From positions 2,480,001 through 2,544,000 of the forward strand of contig NZ_LT629758.1 in NCBI RefSeq assembly GCF_900104725.1: 64,000 bases of DNA, written 5' to 3'. The stretch comes from Actinoplanes derwentensis (GTDB lineage Bacteria > Actinomycetota > Actinomycetes > Mycobacteriales > Micromonosporaceae). This document shows, one piece after another, positions 37,088 to 45,090 of the stretch (the stretch's first letter is position 1; each line of letters starts with the position of its first letter). The position numbers and the translations under genes are program-made. Below the pieces are notes generated by a model. It saw only the letters and a list, made by a program, of their open reading frames with translations, did no database searches and had not been told where the DNA came from.

Positions 37088-38283
37088 GACGCCTGCTCGA
37101 ACGCGACGTGGCTGGCCAGCACGGCGGCTCCGGTGACTCCGGCGCGGGAGCCGAGTTCGGAGAGCACGACCGGCAGGTTGCCGGTGGCCAGCGGAAGTGA
37201 GCGGCGGTAGACCGCACTGCGGATCTCGGCCAGCAGCAGATGCCCCAGCTGGGCGAGCCCTCCCCCGATCACGATCATCGAGGGGTTGGAGAAACTGACC
37301 AGTGAGGCGAGCACCGACCCGATGCGGTGCCCGCCCTCACGAATGAGCTGGATACAGGCGACGTCACCCTCGGCGGCACCGTCGGCGACGTCGCGGGCGG
37401 TGAGCGGGCCGTGCGCGGCGAGCCGTTCGGCCAGCGCGGGTGATGCGCCGGAGCGGGCGGCGGCCGTCGCGTCGCGGGCCAGGCTGACCCCGCTGAACAG
37501 GGATTCCAGGCAGCCGGTGTTGCCGCACGAGCAGACCGGGCCCTGCGGGTCGACCTGGATGTGGCCGATGTCCCCGGCACATCCGTCGGTGCCGCGGTAG
37601 ACGTCACCGTTGAGGTGGATGCCGCAGCCGATCCCGGTACCGATCTTGATGAACAGGAAGTCGTCGACGCTGTGCGCCACTCCCCCGTGCCGTTCACCGA
37701 TCGCCATGATGTTCACGTCGTTGTCGACCACGGTCGGGCAGCCGTGCTCCCGGGTCATCAGCTCGCGTACCGGAAATCGGTCCCAGCCCGGCATGATCGG
37801 CGGGGAGACCGGGACGCCGTCCCGGAAACTGACCGGTCCCGGCACGCCGACACCGATGCCGTCGAGCCGTTCGTACGCGCCGTCGATACGAGCCTTGGCC
37901 AGCAGTTCGTTGACCCGGTGCAGGATGTTCTTCGGCCCGGAACGGATGTCGGCCGCCTCGGTGTAGGCCGCGACCGGTTCCAGGCGGCCGTTGGTGACCT
38001 CGACGTCGATGGAGCTGGCGCCCAGGTCGACGGCGGCGAAATGCAGGCGCGGATGCAGTTGCACGAGAGTGGACCGCCGCCCGCCGCGAGAAGCGGCCAT
38101 CCCGGCCTCAGCGACGTACTCGGCACCGACGAGCCGTTCGACCTCGGCGAGAAGCCGGGGCCGGGTCAACTCGAGACGGTCCGCGAGCTCGGCCCGAGAG
38201 ATGGGCCCCTCATCCCGCAACATCTGCAGAAGCCGCAGGTAGGGCGGATCAACCGACGTACGCACGCACAGCCTCCTCGACAC
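37084..38283 (-). CDS. ROK-family transcriptional regulator
   Basis: The protein has 399 residues: an N-terminal winged helix (ISRAELADRLELTRPRLLAEVERL), a sugar-kinase-like ROK fold (FAAVDLGASSIDVEV, GIGVGVPGPV, IGTGIGCGIHLNGDVYRG), and the zinc motif GHIQVDPQGPVCSCGNTGCLES with all ligands. It heads the operon with the CUT2 transporter and MocA dehydrogenase, so it probably represses that operon and senses the imported sugar. The start is uncertain: the GTG at 38283 has no SD before it, while GAGGAGG falls inside codons 2-4. The palindrome GACAC-A-GTGTC (38279-38289) overlaps this start and may be the operator. Confidence 0.9.
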   Translation of the reverse strand: MSRRLCVRTSVDPPYLRLLQMLRDEGPISRAELADRLELTRPRLLAEVERLVGAEYVAEAGMAASRGGRRSTLVQLHPRLHFAAVDLGASSIDVEVTNGRLEPVAAYTEAADIRSGPKNILHRVNELLAKARIDGAYERLDGIGVGVPGPVSFRDGVPVSPPIMPGWDRFPVRELMTREHGCPTVVDNDVNIMAIGERHGGVAHSVDDFLFIKIGTGIGCGIHLNGDVYRGTDGCAGDIGHIQVDPQGPVCSCGNTGCLESLFSGVSLARDATAAARSGASPALAERLAAHGPLTARDVADGAAEGDVACIQLIREGGHRIGSVLASLVSFSNPSMIVIGGGLAQLGHLLLAEIRSAVYRRSLPLATGNLPVVLSELGSRAGVTGAAVLASHVAFEQAS

Positions 38284-38703
38284 AGTGTCACAGGTTTGTT
38301 ACGTGCGACACACAGTAGAAGCCATCGATGGAGGTGTCCATAGCTTCATATGAATCCGCACCAACTTTTGCCTGAGTCTGCAAAAGAGCCCCGCCCCGGC
38401 GGCACGCCGACCTGATCGACCACAGCCGCACCGGCCTGGCCTGCCACTCCACCGGCGGCCGCAGCGCCGCTTCCACAATGGCCGCCGGCTCTCGGACCCA
38501 GGCCGGAGTCAACATGGACGAAACGTTCTGCGACCCGATCCCACGTCCGGTCCGCACGGTCAGCCACTCCTGTCACTCGGCACCCGAACACCAGCCCGGC
38601 GGACGCAACACTTCACGCGACAGATTCCAGGGCTGCCATTACCTGCCTGACGCACGGTTCGTCCGGTTCGTCCGGTTCGCAGTAGCGTCCGGCTCGTCCG
38701 GCT
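38284..38703. other. Intergenic region, no convincing gene
   Basis: This stretch holds the likely promoter of the ROK operon (38290-38350, relatively AT-rich). After that come ~300 bp with open frames but no recognisable protein, and short GTCCGGTTC/GTCCGGCTC direct repeats at about 38660-38700. Confidence 0.5.
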
Positions 38704-38756
38704 AGCCGTAGCTCAGGCAGGTCATGCGGGTGCTTTGAGGTGTCTGAGCTACGGCT
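38704..38756. repeat. Palindromic repeat element, copy A
   Basis: AGCCGTAGCTCAG ... CTGAGCTACGGCT are 13-bp perfect arms around a 27-bp centre containing GCGGGTGCTTTGAGG. A second copy, split by the insertion sequence, lies at about 38768-38778 plus 40185-40228. The two share 36 of 39 bases over the comparable part. Confidence 0.8.
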
Positions 38757-38795
38757 CGGGTGGCTCGGCTGTAGCTCAGAGGGCGGTAAGAAAGA

Positions 38796-39203
38796 TTAGG
38801 TCCGTTTCGGGATGAGAGTGAATATTCCGGGTTCGTTCTCGATCAGGATTCCGCGGCTGACCATGCGTTTGAGTCGTGCCCGCGCGCCTTCGACGTGTTT
38901 CGGCGCGGGGTCGACGCCGACGGCGAGGCAGACGTCCTTGGCGCGCATCCCGGCCGGGTTCGCCGCGAGAGCGGCGAGAATCTGTTGGTAAGGGGCGCTG
39001 GCGATCGTCGGGTCGTCGTCGGTGAACTGCTCGGCGGCAAGGTCGCGCAGGGTCGTGCGGGTAGTCGCCAGATCGGCCAGCTCGCTGTCAAGGCGGGCGA
39101 GTTCGGCGGTGAGTGCGGTGATCTGCTCGCGGAGCTGGTCGGCGGCGTGACCAGCGGTGGTCTCTCGCTCGGCGATCAGGTCGAGGATCGCGGTCAGGTA
39201 CAC
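38796..39203 (-). CDS. Coiled-coil/winged-helix passenger protein of the IS
   Basis: The protein has 135 residues. The N-terminal half is a predicted coiled coil (EQITALTAELARLDSELADLATTRTTL). The C-terminal half looks like a winged helix (ILAALAANPAGMRAKDVCLAVGVDP, GARARLKRMVSRGILIENEPGIFTLI). The gene lies inside the element, 8 bp after the transposase stop, in the same direction. Single-gene IS5 elements do not need such a gene. It could be a DNA-binding accessory factor or a captured regulator. I do not recognise the family. Confidence 0.75.
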   Translation of the reverse strand: MYLTAILDLIAERETTAGHAADQLREQITALTAELARLDSELADLATTRTTLRDLAAEQFTDDDPTIASAPYQQILAALAANPAGMRAKDVCLAVGVDPAPKHVEGARARLKRMVSRGILIENEPGIFTLIPKRT

Positions 39204-39210
39204 GGCGGAT

Positions 39211-40035
39211 TCACCGCCAGGTCGGCGTGACGGCGTTCGTCAGCCGACGCACGATGTTGGCCGTGGAGGCCCAGAGCGTGCGTGACACGCTCGATTCGGG
39301 CCGGCTCTCGTATTCGCGGGTCAGCCGCCGGTGCAGCATCAGGGTGCCGTTGACCTGCTCGACCAGCCATCGCTTCTTCACCGGCACGAACCCGGGCCGG
39401 ACATCGGAGCGTTTCACGACCTCCACGTCGATGCCCAGCACGGCACCGTGCAGGGCGAAGTCCTGTTTGAACCCGGCGTCGACGAAGGCACGGGTCACCG
39501 TCGGCGTGTGTTCGGCGACCTTGTCCAGCAGCCGGATCCCGATCGCGTTGTCGGTCACGGACGCGGCGGTCACGATCACCGCGATGATCAGGCCGAGAGC
39601 GTCCACGGCCAGGCCGCGTTTGCGGCCGGGAACCTTCTTGCCGGCGTCTTTGCCGGTGGTCGCGGCGGGGACGTGGTTCGCGGCCCGGATCGACTGGGTG
39701 TCCAGGATGACCGCGGTCGGGTCCTCGGCACGGCCGGCCTTCTCGCGGGCCTGACAGCGCAGCAGGTCATGAATCGCGGCATCGGTGCCGTCATCACGCC
39801 ACAACCCGAAGTAGTAGTAGGTCACCGGCTTCTGGGGCAGATCGTGCGGCAGGTACGCCCACTGGCAGCCGGTCCGGTTCTGATACAGGATCGCGTTCAC
39901 GATCTCTCGGAGATCCTGGTCGCCCACGCGTCCCGCGACCGAGACCCGTTTGGCTCTCCAGGCGTCCAGGAACGGGCCGATCAGCGCCCACTGTTCATCG
40001 GTGACGTCACTGGGGTACGGCTTACGCACGTTCAT
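39211..40035 (-). CDS. IS5-family DDE transposase
   Basis: This ~274-residue transposase starts MNVRKPYPSDVTDEQWALIGPFL, with the usual DUF4096-type N-terminus (YQNRTGCQWAYLPHDLP). Catalytic residues lie in VILDTQSIRAANHVP, RAFVDAGFK and KKRWLVEQVNGTLMLHRRLTREYE (DDE). An upstream in-frame ATG (40083) is possible but would add residues that are not typical of the family. The frame is intact, so the element may be active. Confidence 0.92.
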   Translation of the reverse strand: MNVRKPYPSDVTDEQWALIGPFLDAWRAKRVSVAGRVGDQDLREIVNAILYQNRTGCQWAYLPHDLPQKPVTYYYFGLWRDDGTDAAIHDLLRCQAREKAGRAEDPTAVILDTQSIRAANHVPAATTGKDAGKKVPGRKRGLAVDALGLIIAVIVTAASVTDNAIGIRLLDKVAEHTPTVTRAFVDAGFKQDFALHGAVLGIDVEVVKRSDVRPGFVPVKKRWLVEQVNGTLMLHRRLTREYESRPESSVSRTLWASTANIVRRLTNAVTPTWR

Positions 40036-40187
40036 GACCAGCCCAACCGTGCAGCCGACCGGCCTGACGTGACCGATGTTCATCTATCACGCCATCGAGT
40101 GATCACTATCTACCGCGTACCCGCAGAACGATCTCCAAACGGACCCAACGCATAGATCAACCTAAACAGTCCGTGACCGCCCTCTCA

Positions 40188-40242
40188 GACAGGTAATACG
40201 GGTGCTTTGAGGTGCCTGAGCTACGGCTAGCCGCAGCTCAGG
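40188..40242. repeat. Palindromic repeat element, copy B (interrupted by IS) and half copy
   Basis: The direct repeat of copy A (40190-40228, 36/39 identical) runs into CCTGAGCTACGGCT / AGCCGCAGCTCAGG (40215-40242, one mismatch), which is the arm of a further copy. The elements therefore stood in a short tandem array before the IS landed. Confidence 0.75.
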
Positions 40243-40263
40243 CGGGTTTGGTTCGAGCGTGGG

Positions 40264-40569
40264 TTATGGGCAGGACAGGGTGCGGCAGGGCGTGCGTGGA
40301 CGGCCGGCGCGAGGCCGGAAGGGAGTGATGCGGACATTGCGGCGGTAGGGCGTACCTGCGCTGGAACTTGATCTTTTGGTTTTGGCCATGGAACGCTGGG
40401 CGGGGGCTGCCCTGCTCTTTCCGGGGCTCCAGAGGTGCACGACGACGAGGGCCACCACCTCGGCTGCACCGCATCGGGCGCAGACCAGTTCGGGGCACTC
40501 GTCGTGACCATCCTGGCAGGACGCACCGACGCCGATCCGAAGTCGTCTTCCAGCAGCCCCGTCACCCAA
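40264..40569 (-). CDS. Possible small zinc-ribbon-like protein
   Basis: A 101-residue frame with a TTG start lies 13 bp after the AlpA-like stop, with GAGAAAGG upstream. It contains a CX6CX4CX2C pattern in ASCQDGHDECPELVCARCGAAE followed by a hydrophobic strand, which could bind zinc. The C-terminal half is basic and of low complexity. GC3 is only moderate and competing frames overlap it, so this is a tentative call based on spacing, direction and the Cys pattern. It could pair with the AlpA-like protein. Confidence 0.35.
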   Translation of the reverse strand: MGDGAAGRRLRIGVGASCQDGHDECPELVCARCGAAEVVALVVVHLWSPGKSRAAPAQRSMAKTKRSSSSAGTPYRRNVRITPFRPRAGRPRTPCRTLSCP

Positions 40570-40581
40570 CGGCGGCCTTTC

Positions 40582-40794
40582 TCAAGCCTCGCTGTTGGCG
40601 CTCTGATGGCGGCGATGAACACCCATCCAGGTCTCGACGTCACCGACGAGCCAGACCTTGCCCTGAGACAGGTCAGCAACCGGCTGGGGAAAGTCCGCCC
40701 TATTAGTGATCATGTAGGCGCGCTGACGACTGACCCCACCGAGCCGAATGCGGATCTCGTGGGCCCCCATGAAACTGAACTGCTCTCTCGACAT
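40582..40794 (-). CDS. AlpA/excisionase-like small DNA-binding protein
   Basis: The protein has 70 residues (ATG 40794). The core RLGGVSRQRAYMITNRADFPQPVADL...KVWLVGDVETWM is the winged-helix AlpA/MerR-like excisionase pattern: HTH, then FP.PVA.L..G.VW...DVE.W. Such proteins control excision of mobile elements or act as small regulators. Upstream frame extension exists but lacks family similarity. It lies in an accessory stretch next to an IS and broken genes. Confidence 0.7.
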   Translation of the reverse strand: MSREQFSFMGAHEIRIRLGGVSRQRAYMITNRADFPQPVADLSQGKVWLVGDVETWMGVHRRHQSANSEA

Positions 40795-40949
40795 GCCAAC
40801 GACTATAGTGTCGAGACTAGTTGCCCCGCACCTTTTGGATCGCCGACAAACACCTCGCCACCGAAGGTTCCACCGGTCGGCTGAATCCCCATGCGAACCA
40901 CAGCCCTCAAGGCCAGCGAAAACAGCCGTCGCCGGGACCGGGCGGAAAT

Positions 40950-41150
40950 CGGCCGATGCTGGTGTCATCCGAACGCAGGAACGAGCTGTCAAGATTGTTT
41001 CGGGCGCCCGTGACCGGGTCGGTCAGGCACGCAATGAGCTTGCCAACGCGATTCGAGACGCTGACCAGGCAGGGTGTACGCCAGGCCGACTTTGTGACGG
41101 CTACCGATTACAGCCGGGAGAGGGTGCGCCAGATCGTCCGTGAGGCCTGA
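40950..41150 (+). pseudogene. Frameshifted small HTH protein
   Basis: Two frames together give one typical actinobacterial small HTH protein. TQERAVKIVSGARDRVGQAR and NELANAIRDADQAG lie in the frame of base 41000 or so. Then ADFVTATDYSRERVRQIVREA lies one base out of phase, ending at a TGA at 41148-41150. The break lies near 41070-41080 (CAGGGTGTACGCCAGG). No good start codon is visible in the first frame. Either a real frameshift or a sequencing error would explain this. Confidence 0.5.
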
Positions 41151-41294
41151 CCCGACAAACGGCTGTCGGGGTTCCCTCTCGCGAACCTCGTCCCGCGGAA
41201 GCCTCGCGTAGCCATCCGAGCACCTCGATCAGGCCAAGGATTGGCCGGCAGCAGGGCACCGGCGAGCCTGCGAGGCTCAGGGGTCGCCGACGGC

Positions 41295-41882
41295 TCACCT
41301 CATGGGCCGTTGCCAGACGCGGAGCGGGCCGAGCGGTTCGAAGCCCAGCCGCACCGCATCTCGGAGATCCTGTTCGTAGCCGACTATCGCCCGGCCCGGA
41401 AACGCGCCGGCGATGGCGGCCACGGCCGAGGCCCTCGGGCCTTGCAGGTTCGACAAGCCGACGACGTCGCCGCTGAGGTGCGCGACAACCGAGCCATCGG
41501 GTCCACCGAAGACGGTCACCGTCGGGTCTTCGACGATCGAAGAACTGACCACCAGCCACGTCACCGGTATGAGCACGGGATCAGGCGGGCGCCAGATCCA
41601 GGTCGCGTCGAACAACGCTTCGAAGCCACGAGGCGCCAGGTCGAGGTCGGCGAAGCTGTCCTTCACCGAGCAGCCCGGCCCGATGTCGATGCCGTCCAGC
41701 ACGTCCGCGGAGGACACACCGGGCCGCAGAGTCTCGGCATCAGGGTAGAACGGCGGAGAACGCCGGGCGGCATGCCAGCGGTCAGCCGTGAACGTCGTCG
41801 GCAAGCCGTGGGCACGGCAGACGGTATCGACCCACTCGGCATTCTCTCGGACGGCCGCGGCCAGCCGGTGACCCGTCATCAC
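41295..41882 (-). CDS. GNAT-like hypothetical protein
   Basis: The protein has 195 residues. The C-terminal part (AFPGRAIVGYEQDLRDAVRLGFEPLGPLRVWQRPMR) is like the last strand-helix of GNAT acetyltransferases (xxLGFxPxGxLRVW), and VFGGPDGSVVAHLSGDVVGLSNLQGP could be the preceding sheet. The N-terminal half (TADRWHAARRSPPFYPDAETL) is not typical of GNAT enzymes. There is no signal peptide. It is divergent from the metal-responsive operon at 42005, whose operator is 86 bp from its start. Confidence 0.65.
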   Translation of the reverse strand: MMTGHRLAAAVRENAEWVDTVCRAHGLPTTFTADRWHAARRSPPFYPDAETLRPGVSSADVLDGIDIGPGCSVKDSFADLDLAPRGFEALFDATWIWRPPDPVLIPVTWLVVSSSIVEDPTVTVFGGPDGSVVAHLSGDVVGLSNLQGPRASAVAAIAGAFPGRAIVGYEQDLRDAVRLGFEPLGPLRVWQRPMR

Positions 41883-41967
41883 GACAGGTTAAGGGACCCC
41901 GGGTCGTACCCTTCAGCAGCCGGACGGTCCACTCATGCCACTGAGGGCGGTAGTCCCCGTGGACCCA

Positions 41968-42005
41968 CATCAAAACAGTACAGATTTCGCTGTACTGTTT
42001 TGATG
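41968..42005. promoter_or_regulatory. Perfect ArsR-type operator
   Basis: A perfect inverted repeat has 16-bp arms (CATCAAAACAGTACAG / CTGTACTGTTTTGATG) and a 6-bp spacer (ATTTCG). The right arm reaches the GTG start of the regulator, so binding would block the promoter or start directly. This is typical autoregulation for ArsR/SmtB/CmtR metal sensors. Confidence 0.85.
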
Positions 42006-42335
42006 TGGAGATACTGACGCACGGCTCGGTGCTGGCCCGTTTCGGTCATGCCCTGTCGGACCCGACTCGGGCACGGCTGCTGCTCGCCCTGCGCGACGGG
42101 CCCGGTTATCCGGCCGAACTCGCCGATCTGCTGGGCTGCACACGGCAGAAGCTGTCGAACCACCTGACCTGCCTCCGCGGGTGCGGCTTGGTGGTCGCGG
42201 TACCGGAGGGCCCGCCGGGTCCGCTACGAACTGGCCGATCCACGTCTGGCACACGCCTTGGGTGATCTGCTCGGCCTGGTCCTCGCCGTCGACCCCACCG
42301 TCTGCGCGGACTCAGCCGACAAGGGCTGCTGCTGA
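42005..42335 (+). pseudogene. ArsR/CmtR-type metal sensor, frameshifted
   Basis: The N-terminal 70 codons read as a typical ArsR winged helix (SVLARFGHALSDPTRARLLLAL, ELADLLGCTRQKLSNHLTCLRGCGLVV). After VPEG the family sequence continues one base later (RRVRYELADPRLAHALGDLL...CADSADKGCC, stop at 42333-42335). One extra C in GAGGGCCCGCCGG near 42208-42220 is the simplest cause. The full product would be about 110 residues with a Cys-rich tail as in CmtR/CadC-type Cd/Pb sensors. The restored stop overlaps the transporter start (TGATG), which argues that the gene was recently functional or that the shift is a sequencing error. Confidence 0.75.
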
Positions 42336-43075
42336 TGACCGGCCCGCTGATCCGGATCACCGCACCCGGGCCCAGACCTCAGCGGCGGGCCGTGCTCACC
42401 CGCCGGGTTCGGCTACTGGTCGCGGCGACCATCACCTACAACGTGATCGAGGCGGTCATCGCGATCACCGCCGGCACGATCGCCTCCTCGACCGCGCTGA
42501 TCGGATTCGGGCTCGACTCGATCATCGAGGTGTCCTCGGCGGCCGCGGTCGCCTGGCAGTTCTCCGGCACCGACCCGGAACGCCGCGAGAAGACGGCCCT
42601 ACGGATCATCGCGGTCTCGTTCTTCGCCCTGGCCGCCTATGTCGGCTTCGAGTCGGTGCGGGCCCTGCTGAGCGGCTCCGAGGCCGAACACTCGACGATC
42701 GGCCTGGTCCTGGCGGCGGTGTCGCTGGCGCTGATGCCCGGCCTGTCGTACGCCCAGCGCAGAGCCGGCCGAGAACTCAGGTCCCGCTCGGCGGTCGCCG
42801 ACTCGAAACAGACGCTGCTGTGCACGTACCTCTCCGCGGTCCTGCTCGTCGGTCTCGCGGTGAACAGCCTGTTCGGCTGGTCCTGGGCCGACCCGATCGC
42901 CGCCCTGGTAATCGCCGCCGTCGCGATCAAGGAGGGCCGCGAGGCCTGGCGCGGCGACGCCTGCTGCGCCCTGCCCACAGCAGCCTCGACCGCACCCGGA
43001 TGCTCCTGCTGCGGCGAAATCCCCAGCAACGAGTTGCCGGTAGAGTCGAGCGCATCGATGGATCATCGAGGGTGA
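42335..43075 (+). CDS. CDF-like cation efflux transporter
   Basis: The membrane protein has 246 residues and six hydrophobic segments. The cation-diffusion-facilitator site is STALIGFGLDSIIEVSSAAAVAW in the second segment and ADPIAALVIAAVAIKEG in the last. The C-terminal cytoplasmic domain of CDF proteins is missing and is replaced by a short Cys-rich tail (GDACCALP, GCSCCGEIP) that could bind soft metals. It is translationally coupled to the ArsR-type sensor and so is probably a Cd/Zn/Pb exporter under its control. Confidence 0.85.
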   Translation: MTGPLIRITAPGPRPQRRAVLTRRVRLLVAATITYNVIEAVIAITAGTIASSTALIGFGLDSIIEVSSAAAVAWQFSGTDPERREKTALRIIAVSFFALAAYVGFESVRALLSGSEAEHSTIGLVLAAVSLALMPGLSYAQRRAGRELRSRSAVADSKQTLLCTYLSAVLLVGLAVNSLFGWSWADPIAALVIAAVAIKEGREAWRGDACCALPTAASTAPGCSCCGEIPSNELPVESSASMDHRG

Positions 43076-43138
43076 CCAGGCCGCCGCCCTGCCGATCCGG
43101 CGGAGCCGTGCCGACACCGATCAACGGCTCGGACCTGA

Positions 43139-43390
43139 CTGTGTGGCATCGCGCAGCGCCGCTGGAGATATCGAGGCAGCCAGCACGCCGACGGCGTCCA
43201 CGACCGCATCACCTGGGACTTCATCAGGTTCGTGCTCGGCTACCGGCGGAGGATACGGCCGCGGATCAACGATCTCGTCGCCGAGTACGGGAGGCATCTG
43301 CGATTCGTGACCCTGAACAGCCGACGACAGGAAAGGCGCTACCGCGAAAGCCGAACCGTCCAGATCAGAAACGCCGAGCGCCCGCTGTGA
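43139..43390 (+). other. Possible gene remnant
   Basis: An open frame without a good start reads IAQRRWRYRGSQHADGVHD, then ITWDFIRFVLGYRRRIRPRI and NDLVAEYGRHLRFVTLNSRR, to a stop at 43388-43390. It looks protein-like but I do not recognise it. It may be the 3' end of a lost gene. The rest of 43076-43412 holds nothing I can support. Confidence 0.3.
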
Positions 43391-43412
43391 CGCGCCCCGA
43401 GGAGATGAATGC

Positions 43413-44645
43413 TCAGCCGGCGGTCATGATGTGGAGGCGGCCGTCGAGTAGGCGGAGCAGGTGACGTCCGACCAGTTCGTACGACGAGTTGAGCAGTTGG
43501 TAGTCGACCTCGCCGATCAGGACCCTCCGGCCGGTGTCCAGGTCGAGGTGGTGGACGCTGATCTGTCCCAACGGGTCGTCGGGCCGGGGTCGCAGGACCA
43601 GCAGCCGCCCGGCGCCGGCCGTGGAGGTCGCGGGCTGACCGGGCACCTCGTCGCCGAGTCGCTGTCCGGTCCGGGCGTCGATGACCGACACCAGTGGTTG
43701 CCGGCCCTCGTCGGAGGTCCGCGGGTCGCGGGACGTCACGATGCGGTTCCCGAGGGCCGACCAGATGCCGTGGCCGGCGGGAAGCGCCCACCGCCGTACC
43801 CCGGTTCCGGGATCGATCCCGGAGATCCCTCTCCGGCCGGACAGGCAGACAACCGGGCCGCAGTCCTGCACGAGACCGCCACCGTCCATCTCGGCCCGCC
43901 AGCTCTCGGCGAGGGTGTCCAGCCGGTAGGCGGTGACGGTGAACGTGTTGCCGGAACGAGCCTCCACCAGCACGTTGTCGCCGGCGAAGGAGAAGTAGGG
44001 CTCCTCCTCGCCCTGGCGGAGCAGGCTACGGCTGAGCAGCGGGGTGCCGTCGTCGTAGCGCAGCAGGGTGAGTTCACCGGTGTCCACGGCGATGATCCCC
44101 GACCGCACCCCCACCGCCCCGGCCCGGTCCATCCGCCGTTGCCAGATCGTCGTGCCGTCACGGGCATTCACCAGCCGTAACCCGTTGGGCCTACGCTCGC
44201 GCAGCAACACCGTGCCCGCGGTGTGGGCCTCGACGCTGCCGGCCGGCTGCCACAACCGCGCGCCGGTGGCGGCGTCCAGAACCGTGTCGTGCACCAGCAG
44301 GAGCCCCGCGGCGGGCAGCACCGAGAACGATTCGGCCGCGACAGCCGCAGGCTCCGTCGGCCGGGTCCAGCGAACACTCCCGGTGGCCAGGTCGTACGCG
44401 GTCAGTTCGCCGCCGCCGTCCACCGCCCGCAACGTCCACACCGTGTCCCGGTCGGCCTGCGCGAACAACGTCCGCGTGACCGGTGCCGTCCACAGCGTGC
44501 GCACGGCCGGCTCGCCGGTGGGCACCGAATGCAGCGTCCCGAGACAGGCCGCGGCGGCGACTGCCACCGCGAAACCACGCCGCTGGTGGACGGGCGGACC
44601 GGGACGATCCGGTTCGCTCAGGTCACCGAGGTCGATCACCGCCAT
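43413..44645 (-). CDS. Membrane-anchored PQQ-like beta-propeller protein
   Basis: The protein has 410 residues. A short cytoplasmic N-terminus is followed by one hydrophobic segment (GFAVAVAAAACLGTLHSV) and a PQQ-enzyme-like seven- or eight-bladed propeller. Blade motifs include ELTAYDLATGSVRWTRPTEP, VLDAATGARLWQPAG, LVNARDGTTIWQRRM, GIDPGTGVRRWALPAG and SVIDARTGQRLGDE. The fold is common in actinomycete surface proteins of unknown function; no catalytic residue can be named. The gene stands alone. Confidence 0.8.
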   Translation of the reverse strand: MAVIDLGDLSEPDRPGPPVHQRRGFAVAVAAAACLGTLHSVPTGEPAVRTLWTAPVTRTLFAQADRDTVWTLRAVDGGGELTAYDLATGSVRWTRPTEPAAVAAESFSVLPAAGLLLVHDTVLDAATGARLWQPAGSVEAHTAGTVLLRERRPNGLRLVNARDGTTIWQRRMDRAGAVGVRSGIIAVDTGELTLLRYDDGTPLLSRSLLRQGEEEPYFSFAGDNVLVEARSGNTFTVTAYRLDTLAESWRAEMDGGGLVQDCGPVVCLSGRRGISGIDPGTGVRRWALPAGHGIWSALGNRIVTSRDPRTSDEGRQPLVSVIDARTGQRLGDEVPGQPATSTAGAGRLLVLRPRPDDPLGQISVHHLDLDTGRRVLIGEVDYQLLNSSYELVGRHLLRLLDGRLHIMTAG

Positions 44646-44677
44646 CCGTCGACCCTAAGGGACTGTCTCGCACCGGG

Positions 44678-45090
44678 TCAGGGTCGGACGAGGACCTTGA
44701 GGGCGGTGCGCTCGTCCACGGCCTGGAAGCCGGCCGGGGTCTCCTCGAGGCTGACGGTGCCGTCGAGGACCTTGCCGGGTTCGACCGTGCCGTCGAGGAC
44801 GTCCGGCATCAGTTCGTCGATGTGGTTGCGAACCGGGGCGGGCCCGCCGGTCAGGGTGAGGTTGCGGCCGAACAGGTTCCAGCCGATGTCGCCGTCGTTG
44901 TACTGCGGCACGCCGAAGCGGCTGATCACATCGCCGGCCCGGACCACACCCAGGACCTGCTCGTACGCGGGTGCGTGGCCGACACATTCCAGGACGGTGT
45001 GGGTGCCGTCGCCGCCGGTCAGCTCCCGGACCCGCGGGCGATGGCCTGGCCGATCTGACCGGGACCGATGACGATGACGACCTCAGTCAC
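44678..45090 (-). pseudogene. SDR start fused by deletion to a zinc alcohol dehydrogenase end
   Basis: From GTG 45090 the sequence reads TEVVIVIGPGQIGQAIAR, the start of a Rossmann (SDR-like) protein, then stops after 23 residues. One base out of phase, the sequence continues as VRELTGGDGTHTVLECVG and LGVVRAGDVISRFGVP to KVLVRP (stop at 44678). This is the C-terminal ~115 residues of a zinc-type alcohol dehydrogenase. The N-terminal two thirds of that enzyme and the rest of the SDR are missing. One deletion joining two neighbouring genes explains it. The SDR GTG overlaps the cupin stop, as in an intact operon. Confidence 0.75.

Larger units (their letters stand above)
38779..40184 (-). mobile_element. 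IS5-family insertion sequence with passenger gene
   Basis: The terminal inverted repeats are GAGGGCGGTAAGAAAGATTAGG (left) and the complement of GAGGGCGGTCACGGACTGTTTAGG (right). The element is flanked by TCA on both sides (38776-38778 and 40185-40187), a 3-bp TNA-type target duplication known for IS5-family groups. It is about 1406 bp long. It carries a DDE transposase and a second gene downstream of it. Removing the element and one TCA restores an intact copy of the adjacent palindromic repeat, which confirms the ends. Confidence 0.85.

Noticed and set aside
38704..40242. CRISPR-like repeats
   Set aside because: Only two to three copies are present, they are palindromic over their whole length and have no unique spacers. 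The spacing is caused by the IS insertion.
40435..40884. A plus-strand frame opposite the AlpA-like gene
   Set aside because: It has no motif and no SD. The minus-strand AlpA pattern is a better explanation.
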